DNA of 64,000 bases from the NCBI GenBank assembly GCA_029216955.1, contig JANAVB010003400.1, forward strand, positions 10,414,775 to 10,478,774. Reading direction: 5' to 3'. This stretch comes from Iris pallida (taxonomy: Eukaryota; Streptophyta; Magnoliopsida; Asparagales; Iridaceae). Each line of letters opens with the position of its first letter. The stretch's first letter is position 1. Position numbers and translations under genes: made by a program. Below, one piece after another: positions 1 to 13,069 of the stretch. Under the pieces are notes generated by a model that saw only the letters and a list, made by a program, of their open reading frames with translations, ran no database searches and was not told the origin of the DNA.

Positions 1-283
1 AGTCGATTTTATGGACTGATGGGTTCTCTAGATCCAAACCTAAGAACTAAGATTTCTAGATGGTCATATAGGCTTCTTGCAACATCTTACGAAAATGAGT
101 TTCGTTGAGCGAAGAGGACGATAACTTACCGCGAAGTCGCGCCCATAACGTACTGCTGCTGTTGCTGACTTCCATTATTGTGCTGTCTGCGGCGGACCTG
201 GCCGGCCAGCGATGGCTTTTGGCGGCACGCGGGGGCCAAGGGGGTCGCCCAGCCTCGACGTACTCTGAGGTATGGGTGCTCGC

Positions 284-292
284 TTAGGGTTT
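284..292 (-). promoter_or_regulatory. Telo-box (AAACCCTAA) in LTR B1 leader
   Basis: The minus strand reads AAACCCTAA. It follows a pyrimidine/purine-rich stretch at the place where B2, B' and their relatives have the same motif a short way downstream of a TATA sequence. In plant genes this motif lies near transcription starts; its role here is inferred from position. Confidence 0.5.
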
Positions 293-488
293 CTCTTACT
301 CCCAATCTCTCTCTCTTACATATATACGTCGGCACGGGTTTGACTTGCTAGTTCGTAGGGGAGAGCTGAGTTGCTTAGCTGGGTCGGCTCACTGGGATTT
401 CCTTTCGGGTTCATGTGGGGGGTTTTGGTCTCAGCTCGGGCTGGGATTTTTGGATCTTATTCTTTTTTTTTCCTATTTCTTCCTTTAG

Positions 489-492
489 TCTA

Positions 493-523
<31 letters not shown>

Positions 524-577
524 CTCATATACGTATATACACATATAGGTATACATATACTATATATATTTATATAT

Positions 578-659
<82 letters not shown>

Positions 660-718
660 CACACACATAAATACATATATTTATGTTCTCATACACATGC
701 GCACATATACATATATAT

Positions 719-795
<77 letters not shown>
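489..795. repeat. (TA)n / TATACA microsatellite tracts in LTR B1
   Basis: Three long TA runs with interspersed TACACA and ATACAT variants, upstream of the inferred TATA/telo-box promoter of LTR B1. The 133-residue open frame across it (415-816) is only repeated Tyr-Ile codons. Confidence 0.95.
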
Positions 796-3084
796 TTTAT
801 GTATTTATTTATATAACTCTATATATATTTATAATTATCTTCTATGCATACCTACCACTGCAACAATAAATATTCACGGCAACCAAAATAATATCCTAAT
901 AATATATATATTCCTAATATAGTGTCTTATTTATAGAAATATATATATACACATATATATATACATATCATTTATATAATAAATGATATAATAAATATAA
1001 ATCGTTATCATTTAATAACAACAAAGTACTATTAATGATAATAAAATCCTAATAACAATTAAAATAGCCTGGAGGTCGTCTCTACACGTACTACCCGACT
1101 ACTAGGGCTTGGACTTGGTCCGGTCCGGACCAGTTCGGTCTAACTTAGTTCAACCGGGTTCCTGCAAAGTCAATAAATCTAATAATAATTAATTAAACTT
1201 ATTTATAATGGTCATGTTATAACTTAGTCTGGTTTTCCTAGTTATGACACTCCTATGGCTCGACATTCCCCTACCATGGCTAAACACTAGTCAAGGCACG
1301 CCACTGCACTATCCATGCCATGATTCCTAGTCGTCTGATACTTCAAAACTCAACCATGGCTAAAGTCATCTACTTTAATAATTAACTAAATAATTATTTA
1401 TAAAATCCTAAAAATCCTCATTTAAATAAATAAAAGTAAAAAATATTCCAAAATTTTCGGAAAGGGGAGTTACAACAAGAAGCAGTAAATTATGATCATA
1501 TAAGACAAAGCAGTAAGGCGTCCCCGATGCTTCATCAAAATGATTCATGAGTCTAGCTATACAAAATGATGAGCTAGTTCCGAGAGTCAATAGTACATAA
1601 CTATAGTCAGCTGCAGTCTGATTTAATTACAATTATGCAAAAGAAAACTAGTGTCCAGAACTGCCGGCTAAACAAGTGACGGTGGCTAAACGCCAAGTAC
1701 AAAATAGAAGATATCAGAGCGGTGAAGAAGAAACCCACTCATGGTCCCTGGCGCCCATACTCCTGGTGTGTACCATTGTTCGGGTAGAAAGCTGGATCCT
1801 CTGGAGCCTCTACGAGATCTGGCCAAACAAAACCAGCGGGGTCAGGCCCCGAATAGCAAGTACCACAAGGGAGCACAAAAGAGAGATAAAACCCAAGCGT
1901 AATAATAAGACATGATTCACGAGTTATAGGCTTATACCATATCATCGAGACAATACGACACCCTTACAACCAAACAAGGACAAACGGTGCCAATATCGTG
2001 CCGAAATAAGATATATCCTATAACCATGGGCAGGTGAAGGGCTTCTGGTCGCGACTTCGGTCCATAGCCTATCGCAGCACAATAGTCCAACCCAACAACC
2101 AAACAAGGACATGGGTTGGACCACGCACCATGATAGTCCATGTTCCTCAGTTGCTAACAGAAGAAAACATATCACAAAACAAGTCAGCTTACAAGCGGCC
2201 AATCAATCCTACGACTTTCTATGATTTGCCTGGGTTATCCCAGTAATACAATATATATATGAATCCTCAGTTCGTGTCAACCCAGCAGGGCTAGCCAAAC
2301 CATATAATATACATATACACATAGCACTTTGATTATGCACCGGTCCCCCGCAAGACCACCGTGCTAAAACATTTAACACATAGCACGTAGGAGTCGGATA
2401 TAGTCATCCACTATAAGCGGATGAAACTGTATCCGTGGTGGCCAACCCGACACGCCAGGGCTGGACCTAGGGTGGCTAGTATGGCACGATCTCGGAATTT
2501 CGTTCCCACCCAATGCATCTACCAAATTATGTTGCTTAGATTAACCCTATCTTGATAATGGAATTACATGTCGTGGTCACATGGTCATCCTCCTATATGT
2601 CGTACCATAGTACGTGTACCCTAAGTATGAATCCACATCGGCTCAAGGAGTCCCAAATCTAGATCCATGCTTATTGTAATACATCAAACATCAATCATTA
2701 TACCACGATACTATTACTGACCAATTACCATGACTGTACTGGAAGGTACACCTGTATTGACATATAACACGAATGATCACTTAGCATGTAGAGTCACACC
2801 TCAGTGCACTCATTAAATGGCACCGCAGTACATACTAATATTGTATCTCAATACATACTTAGAATAGGTACCAGCACGTATAAAGGTAATCAGATCAGGA
2901 ACACGGTCAAGTCAGAAAGTCGCACGGACTTCTCGTGACATAAAAGTCACATGAAATCTGGTTAAAGTGAAACGTGAAAATTCTTGGAGCCAACACAAGG
3001 ATCTACCACTTCCATGTTGGAAGTTGGGAGAAATTCTTGCCATAATGCAATCAATAGGACACAAAATATACAAAACAGCCAAAG

Positions 3085-3640
3085 TAGGCCCTATGCGGCC
3101 AAGGGTGGATGGGCTCATGCGGCTCAGGAACAAAAGTCCATGGGTAGAAAGGATACGCGCTCATGCGGCTGAGGAAAAATAACTTCATGCGGCTGGGAAT
3201 GGACGGGCGCATATGCGGTTGGGAGCATGCGGGTCATATGCGGCTGCGGCATGAAAGGCTCATGCGGCACGGTTGAAGTAGGCTTATGCGGCTGTAAAAG
3301 AATTAGGCTTTATGCGACTGCAAATAATCAAGCTTATGCGGCCAAGAAAATAATCAGGCATATGCGGCAAGGATTGAGGCAGGCTCATACGGCTGAGATA
3401 TGTGGGGCAAATGCGGCTCAAGAAACCAGAGTTCATGCGGCAGTGGGGGCTGGATCTTATGCAGCTGGGGAAGCACTCATGCGGCTGCAATGGCTCATAC
3501 GACTGAGAATACACATGCGGCTGTGAATGCTCATGCGGCTGAAACTGCTTAGTGCCAGACTGCTTATGCGGACAGACTGCTACAAGCCATGCGGCTATGG
3601 GAAACTTGCCGCATGAAGGTTCATGCGGTCAAGCACTGTT
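3085..3640 (-). repeat. Degenerate ATGCGGCTG array in LTR A (left copy)
   Basis: More than 20 copies of a core (T/C)ATGCGGCTG spaced by about 8 to 25 bp of partly conserved sequence. It lies downstream of the LTR promoter in transcription sense (minus). The same array is at 8260-8790 in the other LTR with a similar copy number. Confidence 0.9.
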
Positions 3641-3980
3641 CTTCTTCTCCACTTTCCGAGAAGAAAAACTATGGAAAGCCATGGCTTTAAAGCTTCATAA
3701 CTCCTCCATCCAAGGTCAGAATCCAGACTTCTATAGGTCAAACTGGAGTAGAACGAAATTCTCTACAACATGGAACCATCAAAACTTGAAAATAACAAGA
3801 TTTACTAGATCAAACCCAAGAAAAATAAAAATGACACAAACTTAGATCTACAAGAATTGAGCCGTGGAAATAAAAAATGCTAAGTACTAAACTTGTAGAG
3901 GATGATGAGAAGAACAATATAGACAAATCATATCAAAGAAAAATCAAGAAAGAAAAAATGCAAGAATTTCTCCATTTGGT

Positions 3981-3996
3981 GCAAGATGTACTTGCC
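3981..3996 (-). other. AGGCAAGT hairpin / GC-donor-like motif, LTR A left
   Basis: The minus strand reads GGCAAGTACATCTTGC: a short imperfect stem around a 5-base loop, and also the consensus of a GC-type splice donor (AG|GCAAGT). It is about 65 bp downstream of the TATA sequence. Sister sites occur in the other gypsy-type LTRs of the window. Confidence 0.55.
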
Positions 3997-4393
3997 TATT
4001 GGTTAGGAGAAAAAGAAATAAAAAGAGTGAATGAGGAGAGAGAGAGGAAGAGAATATATATAGGGGTTGGGTTGACTCAAAGAAAACCCTAATCTCAAGC
4101 ATGCTCTTAACCATGTGACTGATGACATGTTAATTGCTACATGATACAACTAATTAAATTAATTAAATAAATAAAATCCTAACCACAATACGGTTCAGAA
4201 ATTCTATCATCGAAATAGTGAACCATGCCTACAACCAAACAAGGACAAGGGGTGGCACACTAATCCGCGATGAGATACTGTTCCATGCCATGGCCAGTTA
4301 CAAACATATGATACATACAATCAAGATACAGGTGCCGGATACCATATACAGGAAAAATCAAAAATTTACGTATTCCGGGAATGGGGAGTGACA

Positions 4394-4412
4394 TCTCTAC
4401 CCTCCTTAGAAA
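4394..4412 (-). other. Polypurine tract of element A
   Basis: The minus strand reads TTTCTAAGGAGGGTAGAGA immediately before the LTR start TGTCACTCCC. It is the expected plus-strand primer site and matches the style of the tracts of F, G and B' (TTAAGGTGGGTAGA). Confidence 0.85.
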
Positions 4413-4859
4413 AATTTTGTCCTCGGAATTTCGATAAGGCTAGTCGAGCGCATTCTCAGATCACGAAATACGTTAATGACATATAGCAAGCACAATTATC
4501 AAACAACACATGGCACATGAACAGTTTAAGAAAGCAAGAATAATTAAGTAAGAGCATAAACAATAATCATACCCTAGAAGGAAATGATCGGAGACATACG
4601 AATGAAATATGCCTCGCAAGTCAGGTAGGAATTCGTCCTCGAGGTCCTACAATGACTCCCAAAGTGGACAAGGGTCAACGCTTGAGATAAGTTGGTACCA
4701 ATGACTAAATCAAGAATGAGACTCTGCCCAGGACGTACTCTCGTAATCAAGACACATGATGAATATCACGTATCACATGATACGAGAGTAGATGAGTGTG
4801 ACGAGAAAGTCGCATTCACACTTCGAATATAAAACTCAAGGAATTATAATAAATAATAC
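4413..4859 (-). other. Non-coding 3' internal region of element A
   Basis: Sequence between the Gag frame and the purine tract. No protease or polymerase motif was seen in any minus-strand frame. It contains the 'attccgaggacaaaattt' type block seen just before gypsy 3' LTRs (compare F near 35570 and G near 28150), showing that it is the tail of a gypsy internal region from which pol has been lost. Confidence 0.7.
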
Positions 4860-6249
4860 TCAAAACTTACCCAAAATCTGACCGCCTTCAGCCAACCTCT
4901 GCTCTAATACTCCAAATTCTTCTTGCCTTTGTCCCTGCCTTTCCTGGCCCTGCTGTCCAACCTGATGTTGCACTTGTCGGTACATCTGAGCTTGCGTCAG
5001 TAATGGGCGTTGGGCTAGTGGCCTCACTGCTAGTGCTGGCCCTTGATACGGTGCTATCTCTGGAGCTGGCAACGCCAAAAACTGTTAAGCTGGCCCTCCT
5101 GGCCTCTGCATCATATGACAATTGGCAATCCTATGATCTGGACTACCACACCTCAAGCATAATCCATTAGCTGAATGACACACATCCCTAGTGTGCCCTC
5201 CCTTACCACAGTAAGTGCAACCCACTGGTGCTTCTTAACGCTGCTGCTGGTTCCTCTGTTGCTGCTGTCGGACTGGTACAGTCATAATTGTCGTGACTGG
5301 TGCTGCATCACGAATACGGACGCCAGGTGCTGGTGCTGACGTCCGAGGTACTGCTCCTTCCCTAGCACTCTGCGTATGAGACCTCTTCTGGCCCCCAGTC
5401 TTTGCTGCTAACCTTTGAATAGTAAGCTCGTGCCTCCCAGCCGCCATCAATACTGCATCGAATGTCTGGTAGTCGTGTCCCTCGACCAGCTGCAAAATCT
5501 CTAGATGAAGTCCCTGCTGGAACCTCATTGCTCTCTCTGGCTCTGTCGCCACCATCATCCGAGCAAACCTACTTAACCTGCAGAACTCCGCTGCATAGCC
5601 ATCTACCGTCTTACCAGCCTGCTTGAGACTGATAAACCTCTGCTGTAGCTCATACCGCGCTACCACGCCAAAGTACTTGGCCTTGAATCTGGTACTGAAG
5701 CTATCTCAGGGAACATGACGCCTCATTCCAACCTCTTCCGATGCCCACCAATCGCGGGCGAGATCCTGAAGTAAAAGTTTGACCTGGTCAACCTTCTCTT
5801 CTGCTGGAACCTTTGCTGCGGTCAATATTACCTCTGTATCCTGAAGCCAAGCATTCGCCGTGATGGCATCCTCCGTGCCGTTAAAATATCTCGGGTTAAG
5901 TCGACAAAAACTTCCGGACACTCCTGAATCATTCCTGACACTTCTCTCAAGGGCTAATTACAACCCCTGATTCTGTAGCACATTCTGTTCTTGCTGTCGG
6001 GTTTATTGTTGCTGTTGGGCTGCCATCTGGCGTTGCTGGGTCTCCAATAACCCTCTAATAATCTGCAATAGTGCTGGCGCATCTAATGCTACTGGTACTA
6101 CCGGCATCACTGGAGGTACGGGATCCTCTGGCCTCTGTAGCTCAACTGGCTCATGCTCGGTAACGTTCTCGATGTGAATCTATCCAGGTAGAGGGGCTAC
6201 CCCTTACTGATCTCCAATTGGTCCCTGATCTACTGGATTCTCTTCCATG
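4860..6249 (-). pseudogene. gag: Gag of element A, broken by stop codons
   Basis: Capsid-like Gag of Ty3-gypsy type. The core region (about 5235-5921) has FNGTEDAITANAWLQDTE, DLARDWW and the YELQQRF...GYAAEFCRLSRFA block, close to gypsy F Gag. It is followed by two CCHC knuckles (CTYCGKGGHTRDVC and CLRCGSPDHRIANC, about 5110-5225) and a Gln-rich tail ending near 4860. From 5921 to 4860 all pieces are in one frame, interrupted by three in-frame stops (near 5706, 5235 and 5088), each one C-to-T change away from Gln or Arg. The N-terminal part, from an ATG at 6249, is in a different frame and has further stops. RNA packaging and particle assembly is the family role; this copy cannot make an intact protein. 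Confidence 0.85.
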
Positions 6250-6449
6250 CCGGCTCCTCCAATAGCCGAGAATGATGTGACCCTAAAGGACAGGATACAA
6301 GGTATCAAAAGACAGGACGGGAAAGAATCGAGGATGGTAATCAAGTTAGCAATCAAGGTAGAAGAAAGAGAAGAAGAATCAGGAGATCAAAGGGAACATG
6401 TTTTGATTGAGACTCCTACAATCGCAACACCCCACAAGTCTAAAAAATA

Positions 6450-6467
6450 GACCTGCATGGGCCACCA
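6450..6467 (-). other. PBS of element A (tRNA-Ile type)
   Basis: The minus strand reads TGGTGGCCCATGCAGGTC, 9 bases after the LTR end. It fits the 3' end of plant tRNA-Ile (CCA, discriminator A, acceptor strand and T-arm side) as I recall that tRNA. It is identical in F (21689), G (27283) and B' (40083). Confidence 0.7.
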
Positions 6468-8259
6468 CTAAAACCTTGTCACGCCCCAGTACCAGAATAC
6501 TGAGACGGACTAGGCCAGCTACACCGTATGAGGTATATAAACGTCATACGGCGATTGTGGCTATCAAGAGACTAGGAGGTGCATGCAACAATCAGGTCTC
6601 CTATGGTCCCACAGAGCATCTATGTCTCAATTAATCAAAACAAGAAGCAGTAAATAATGATCATATAAGACAAAGTAGTAAGGCGTCCCCGACGCTTCAT
6701 CAAAATGATTCATGAGTCTAGCTATACAAAATGATGAGCTACTTCCGAGAGTCAATAGTACATAACTATAGTCAGCTGCAGTCTGATTTAATTACAATTA
6801 TGCAAAAGAAAACTAGTGTCCAGAACTGCCGGCTAAACAAGTGACAGTGGCTAAACGCCATGTACAAAATAGAAGATATCAGAGCGGTGAAGAAGAAACC
6901 CACTCATGGTCCCTGGCGCCCATACTCCTGGTGTGCACCATTATTTGGGTAGAAAGCTGGATCCTCTGGAGCCGCTACGAGATCTGGCCAAACAAAACCA
7001 GCGGGGTCAGGCCCCGAATAGTAAGTACCACAAGGGAGCACAAAAGAGTGAGATAAAACCCAAGCGTAATAATAAGACCTGATTCACGAGTTATAGGCTT
7101 ATACCATATCATCGAGACAATACGACACCCTTACAACCAAACAAGGACAAACGGTGCCAATATCGTACCGAGATAAGATATATCCTATAACCATGGGCAG
7201 GTGAAGGGCTTCTGGTCGCGACTTCGGTCCATAGCCTATCGCAGCACAATAGCCCAACCCAACAACCAAACAAGGACATGGGTTGGACCACGCACCACGA
7301 TAGTCCATGTTCCTTAGTTGCTAACAGAAGAAAACATATCACAAAACAAGTCAGCTTACAAGCGGCCAATTAATCAATCCTACGGCTTTCTATGATTTGC
7401 CTGGGTTATCCCAGTAATGCAATATATATATAGGAATCCTCAGTTCGTGTCAACCCAGCAGGGCTAGCCAAACTATATAATATACATATACACATAGCAC
7501 TTTAATTATGCACCGGTCCCCCGTAAGGCCACCGTGCTAAAATATTTAACACATAGCACGTAGGAGTCGGATATAGTCATCCACTATAAGCAGATGAAAC
7601 TGTATCCGTGGTGGCCAACCCGACATGCCAGGGCTGGACCTAGGGTGGCTAGTATGGCACGATTTCGAGATTCTGTTCCCATCCAATGCATCTACCAAAT
7701 TAAGTTGCTTAGATTAACCCTATCTTGATAATGGAAATACATGTCGTGGTCACATGGTTATCCTCCTATATGTCGTACCATAGTACATGTACCCTAAGTA
7801 TGAATCCACATCGGCTCAAGGAGTCCCAAATCTATATCCATGCTTAGTGTAATGCATCAAACATCAATCATTATACCACGATACTATTACTGACCAATTA
7901 CCATGACTGTACTGGAAGGTACACCTGTATTGACATATAACACGAATGATCACTTAGCATGTAGAGTCACACCTCAGTGCACTCATTAAATGGCACCGCA
8001 GTACATACTAATATTGTATCTCAATACATACTTAGAATAGGTACCAGCACGTATACAGGTAATCAGGTCAGGAACACGGTCAAGTCAGGAAGTCACACGG
8101 ACTTCTCGTGACATAAAAGTCACATAAAATCTGGTTAAAGTGAAACCGGAAAATTTTTGGAGCCAACACAAGGATCTACCACTTCCATGTTGCAAGTTGG
8201 GAGAAATTCTTGCCATAATGCAATCAATAGGACACAAAATATACAAAACAACCAAAGTA

Positions 8260-8790
8260 GGCCCTATGCGGCCAAGGGTGGATGGGCTCATGCGGCTCAG
8301 GAAAAAAAAAGTCCTTGTGGCAGAAAAGATGCGCGCTCATGCGGCTGAGGAAAAATAACTTCATACGGATGGGAATGGACGGGCGCATATGCGGCTGGGA
8401 GCATGCGGGTCATATGCGGCTGCGGCATGAAAGGCTCATGCGGCACGGTTGAAGCAGGCTTATGCGACTGTAAAAGAATCAGGCTTTATGTGGCTGCAAA
8501 TAATCAAGCTTATGCGGCCGAGAAAATAATCAGGCATATGCGGCAAGGATTGAAGCAGACTCATGCGGCTGAGATATGTGGGGCACATGCGGCTCGAGAA
8601 ACCAGAGTTCATGCGGCAATGGGGGCTGGATCTTATGCGGCTGGGGAAGCACTCATGCGGCTGCAATGGCTTATACGGCTGAGAATACACATGCGGCTGC
8701 GAATGCTCATGCGGCTGAAACTGCTTAGTGCCAGACTGCTTATGCGGCCAGACTGCTACAAGCCATGCGGCCATGGAAAACTTACCGTAT
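8260..8790 (-). repeat. Degenerate ATGCGGCTG array in LTR A (right copy)
   Basis: Same array as at 3085-3640, with scattered substitutions, many of them C/T or G/A within the CG of the core. Confidence 0.9.
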
Positions 8791-9226
8791 GAAGGTTCAT
8801 GCGGTCAAGCACTGTTCTTCTTCTCCACTTTCCGAGAAGAAAAACTATAGAAAGCCATGGCTTCAAAGCTTCATAAATCCTCCATCCAAGGTCAGAATCC
8901 AGACTTCCATAGGTCAAACTGGAGTAGAACGAAATTCTCTACAACATAGAACCATAAAAACTTGAAAATAACAAGGTTTACTAGATCAAACCCAAAAAAA
9001 CAAAAATGACATAAACTTAGATCTACAAGAATTGAGCCATGGAAATAAAAAATGCTAAGTACTAAACTTGTAGAGGATAATGAGAAGAACAATATAGACA
9101 AATCATTTCAAAAAAAAATCAAGAAAGGAAAAATGTAAGAATCTCTCCATTTGGTACAAGATGTACTTGCCTATTGGTTGGGAGGAAAAGAAATAAAAAA
9201 AGTGAATGAGAAGAGAGAGAGAAAGA

Positions 9227-9265
9227 GAATATATATAGGGGTTGGGTTGACTCAAAGAAAACCCT
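9227..9265 (-). promoter_or_regulatory. TATA box and telo-box region of 5' LTR A
   Basis: The minus strand shows CCCTATATATATTC followed by a CT-rich stretch; an AAACCCTAA (plus strand) lies just outside it at about 9260. This is the probable start region for transcription of element A. The left LTR has the same sequence around 4052-4094. Confidence 0.6.
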
Positions 9266-9568
9266 AATCTCAAGCATGCTCTTAACCATGTGACTGATGA
9301 CATGTTAATTGCTACATGATACAACTAATTAAATTAATTAAATAAATAAAATTCTAACCACAATACGGTTCAGAAATCCTATCATCGAAATAGTGAACCA
9401 CGCCTACAACCAAACAAGGACAAGGGGTGGCACACTAATCCGCGACAAGATACTGTTCCATGCCATGGCCAGTTACAAACATATGATACATATAATCAAG
9501 ATACATGTGCCGGATACCATATACAGAAAAAATAAAAAATTTACGTATTCCGGGAATAGGGAGTGACA

Positions 9569-9994
9569 GAAAAATACATTGATAAAATAGGAAAACCAAG
9601 AGCTCTTTGATGACGCCTATCTTCAGATATTTGAGCAAACATGAAGACGCCTTTTTCTTTGACGGCGGTCGTCCAAAGATAAACAGATCTGGAAATCTGA
9701 ATACCTTTGCGAGGCCCCGAATAGGTCGTTAGGCGGTTCAGAGAAATCTTCTTGTATAACACCATCTTTGGCCCATCAATAATTCTCTATTGCATGTGTC
9801 CTGGTTTGATAAAGCTTGATCATGCTTACTGCATGTCTATAAGAATATGTTAGACAAACAAAACAATATGATACAAGCTATAATGCTATAGAACATTGAA
9901 CATTTAGGACAATACTAAGTTAAAGTAGCAACATGTTAGTGATTACATGAATATTAGTGATGTCATTATGTTAAACTTAATTGATTAGCCATAT
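9569..9994. other. Unassigned stretch between element A and copia C
   Basis: Follows the right end of LTR A and ends where the copia C reverse transcriptase frame is cut off. A 74-residue minus-strand frame (9541-9765) has some normal-looking composition but I recognise no family. It may be a deletion-scarred part of copia C or other transposon debris. Confidence 0.4.
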
Positions 9995-11811
9995 TCAAAA
10001 ATATGATGTAATCATTGGGCTAACAAGCTCGCCATTCAGGAATGCCGTTTTTACATCCATCTTATGTATCACTGTGAGAGCAATCAACATTCTGATGGTG
10101 GTCATCCGGGCTATTGGAGCATACGTGTCAAAGTAGTCGATCTCCTGCTTCTGAGAAAACCCCTTTGCCACTAGCCTGGCCTTGAACTTGTCAATGGTTC
10201 CATCAGCTTTCATCTTCGTCTTGAAGATCCACTTGTATCCGATAGGTTTTGCTCCTTCAGGTAGATCAACCAACAACCAAGTGTTATTGGAGGTGATTGA
10301 TTCAATTTCATTGTCTATCGCCTCCTTCCAGAAAATAGCATCTCTGGTCTTCATCATCTCATCATAGGTAAGCGGATCTGCTTCCATATGATAGGTGATG
10401 AAGTCATCTTCGAAGTTCTTCGGCCTTCTCGCTCGCTTCGACGACAGCTCAGCGAGCTCTGGTTCAATCATTGTCTCCTCAGTAACAACTTTATCTGGGA
10501 CAACTGGCTTATTGAAGATCTCAGTCACCTTTGCACCTACATTATTCTCCGGAATGTCCGTTAGAACAATGTTCTTGTGCCTTATAAACTTGTCTTCAAA
10601 ATATTCAGCATCACGAGATTCGATGATATGATTTGACTCAATATCAAGAAATCTTCGAGCATCACTCTTCTCGGCATACCCTAAGAAGATCGTCTTCGTA
10701 GTCCTTGTCCCCAGCTTCTGAATCTTCAGATCTGGGAGCTTCACATAAGCCAAACACCCCTACACTCGAATGACATTCAAGTTAGGTCTGACTTTGAACC
10801 AGAGTTCATGAGGAGTTACGTCCGAAGTTGCATACGACACTCTATTTAGAATAAAAGTGGTCATCAAGGCAGCTTCTCCCCGGTAGCATTTAGGAAGATC
10901 CGCAGTTAGCAGCATTGAGTTCATCATTTCTGTCAACGTTCTGTTTTTTCTCTCCGCTACTCCATTAGATTGAGGAGAATACAGGGCAGTAGTCTCGTTT
11001 ATGATTCCATGTTCTTTGCAGAATAATGTAAATTTATGAGACCGATACTCTCCGCCTCGATCATTTCTTAGCCTCTTGAGTTGTTGTCCAGTTTGCCGTT
11101 CAGCCTCGGCCCTAAACTCCTTGAACTTCTCGAACGCTTCATCTTTAGACTTTAGCAAGTAGACGAATGCGTACTTTGAGAAGTCATCGATGAAGGTTAT
11201 GAAATACTTCATCCCGATTTTTGTAGAGAATTGCTTGAAGTCACAGACATCGGAGTGCACCAACTCCAAAAGATCTGTGCTTCGATTGACCCGATGAAAG
11301 GGTTTCCTTGTGATCTTTGTCTGAGCACATACTTCACACTTCTCTACCTTACCCCCATATTTGGAGATAAGTCATAGACTGGACATTTTGTTAATTCTTT
11401 TACAGTGAACATGTCCTAGCCTATTATGCCACAACTCAAGAGAATAATCAGAACGAGCGATTGCATTGGTTATATTTGACTGGTTTACAAGCTGAATTTT
11501 GAACATCCCTTCGGTTTGTAAAGCTTTTCTGAAGTATGTTCCCTTCTTGGATATCACTATCTGGCCAGCATTGATGTCCATCCTCAAGCTTGTATTGCTA
11601 AGCAGGCTTCCAGAGATCAAGTTTTTTTGCAATCACCGGAATGTGCTTCACACCTTGAAGCGTCATAGTGTTCCCGGATGTGAGATTAAGCTCCACAGTT
11701 CTGATCCCCAAAACTTCAGCTTGGGCTTGGTTCGCCATGATAACTTTTTCAGAAGTTGGCTGGTATGTGACGAACCATTCCTTGCCAGAGCAGACATGGC
11801 AGGTCGCACCA
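9995..11811 (-). pseudogene. pol: Copia C pol: pre-integrase, integrase, start of reverse transcriptase
   Basis: Ty1-copia order on the minus strand. The GAG-pre-integrase domain (about 11372-11632) has YSLELWHNRLGHVHCKRI. The integrase core (10760-11269) has the catalytic series D in LVHSDVCDF, D in RNDRGGEY and E in NGVAERKNRTL. The RT start (9995-10753) has WKEAIDNEIESI, GYKWIFKTK and ARLVAKGFSQ, ending at DVKTAFLNGEL. Integrase-before-RT order is diagnostic of copia. A stop separates integrase from RT near 10757. RT is lost after the KTAFLNGE motif, so the catalytic YVDD, RNase H and the 3' LTR are absent. The upstream half is displaced to 15493 by solo LTR B2. Confidence 0.92.
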
Positions 11812-12579
11812 TGTAACTTCCCTTCCTGGATTTTTTTTAAAATATTTTCATTATTTATCTGATTTAAATGGTAATTATTAGATTTTATAAATAATCATTT
11901 AGTTAATTATTATGGTGGATGACTTTAGCCATGATGGAGTTTTGAAGTACAAGACGACTAAGAATCATGGCACGGGTAGTACAACAGCGTGCCTTGACTA
12001 GTGTATTAGCCATGCCAAGGAAGACCTAGCCATAAGTGAGTCCCAACTAGGAAAACCAGGCCAAGTTGCGACTTAACCTTTCTAGATGTTTAATTAGTTA
12101 TTAGTTAAGTTATTGACTTGCAGAAGACCCGGTTGTACTCCGTTAGTCTGAACTAGACTCGAATCGAGCCCAAACCATATAGACCCTTAGTGCGACCAGG
12201 ACGATCACATAGACATACTGCATGTGTATGGGTGTTTTATTTTTTTAAATGATCAAATTATAACTATTGGTTAAATAAAATATATTATTGTTATTAAAGT
12301 TATAATTATATTTTATATATTTGTTATTTTCGAACATGATACGTTTTCTTGTAATAACATTTTAGGTTTGTGGGACCTTTGACTAGATCGGTATATGTAT
12401 GCATATATATTGTGTGTATATATGTACATATATATATGAGGATATGGGTATGTGTATATATATAAATATATATAGGTGTATATATATATAAATGTATATA
12501 TATGTGTATACATGAATATATAAATATATCTACGTGCATACGTATGTGTGTACGTGTATATATATAAATAATGCGTATA

Positions 12580-13069
<490 letters not shown>

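Larger units (their letters stand above)
1..1474 (-). mobile_element. Partial LTR B1 (reverse), left end outside window
   Basis: Read on the minus strand this starts at 1474 with TGTAACTCCCC, runs through AT-rich DNA, a (TA)n tract, a purine-rich promoter and a telo-box, then a GC-rich leader. The same order of blocks is found in the complete LTRs B2 (11812-15492) and B' (36840-40074), and stretches around the 'tagccatgg...gagttttgaa' block are clearly homologous to B2. Its last base abuts a truncated copy of LTR A, so B1 probably inserted into LTR A, and the rest of both lies to the left of the window. The TSD cannot be tested. Small open frames here are chance. Confidence 0.75.
1475..4393 (-). 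repeat. 3' LTR of element A (truncated)
   Basis: Nearly identical to 6641-9568 apart from point changes and small indels. The minus-strand start is TGTCACTCCCC next to the purine tract. The distal part, about 165 bp ending in the PBS-proximal GTGACA terminus, is missing where LTR B1 begins. No LTR gene content. Confidence 0.9.
1475..9568 (-). mobile_element. Element A: gag-only LTR retrotransposon (reverse, TR-GAG-like)
   Basis: Two LTRs flank a 2.1-kb internal region that contains a Gag frame but no protease, reverse transcriptase, RNase H or integrase. Order on the minus strand: 5' LTR (right), PBS, gag, spacer, purine tract, 3' LTR (left, truncated by LTR B1). It is a Ty3-gypsy derivative, because the Gag is closely similar to that of gypsy F in this window. 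Gag-only elements with LTRs are known in plants as TR-GAG elements and depend on other elements for enzymes. The right flank is GAAAA; the matching TSD is lost with the left end. Confidence 0.85.
6477..9568 (-). repeat. 5' LTR of element A
   Basis: 3092 bp, from the minus-strand start TGTCACTCCC at 9568 to the end GGGGCGTGACA at 6477. It carries a TATA box and telo-box, the AGGCAAGT motif at 9156-9171, and the ATGCGGCTG array. The end has the superfamily module TAGCTGGC about 50 bp before the terminus. Small open frames (for example 7099-7369 and 8403-8792) are non-coding. Confidence 0.92.

Noticed and set aside
415..816. 133-residue open frame on the plus strand
   Set aside because: Translation of (TA)n/(ATAC)n; alternating Tyr-Ile with no other content.
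1676..2246. Small frames duplicated at 6841-7369
   Set aside because: Duplicate only because both lie in the LTRs of element A; frames disagree between strands and carry no motif.
6450..6467. Plus-strand sequence resembling a tRNA-Ile 3' end including CCA, as a possible tRNA gene
   Set aside because: Only the last 18 bases are present, beside an LTR end; it is the complement of a PBS. Nuclear tRNA genes do not encode CCA.
9541..9765. 74-residue minus-strand frame as a possible gene fragment
   Set aside because: Overlaps the end of LTR A and matches no family I know; left as unassigned.
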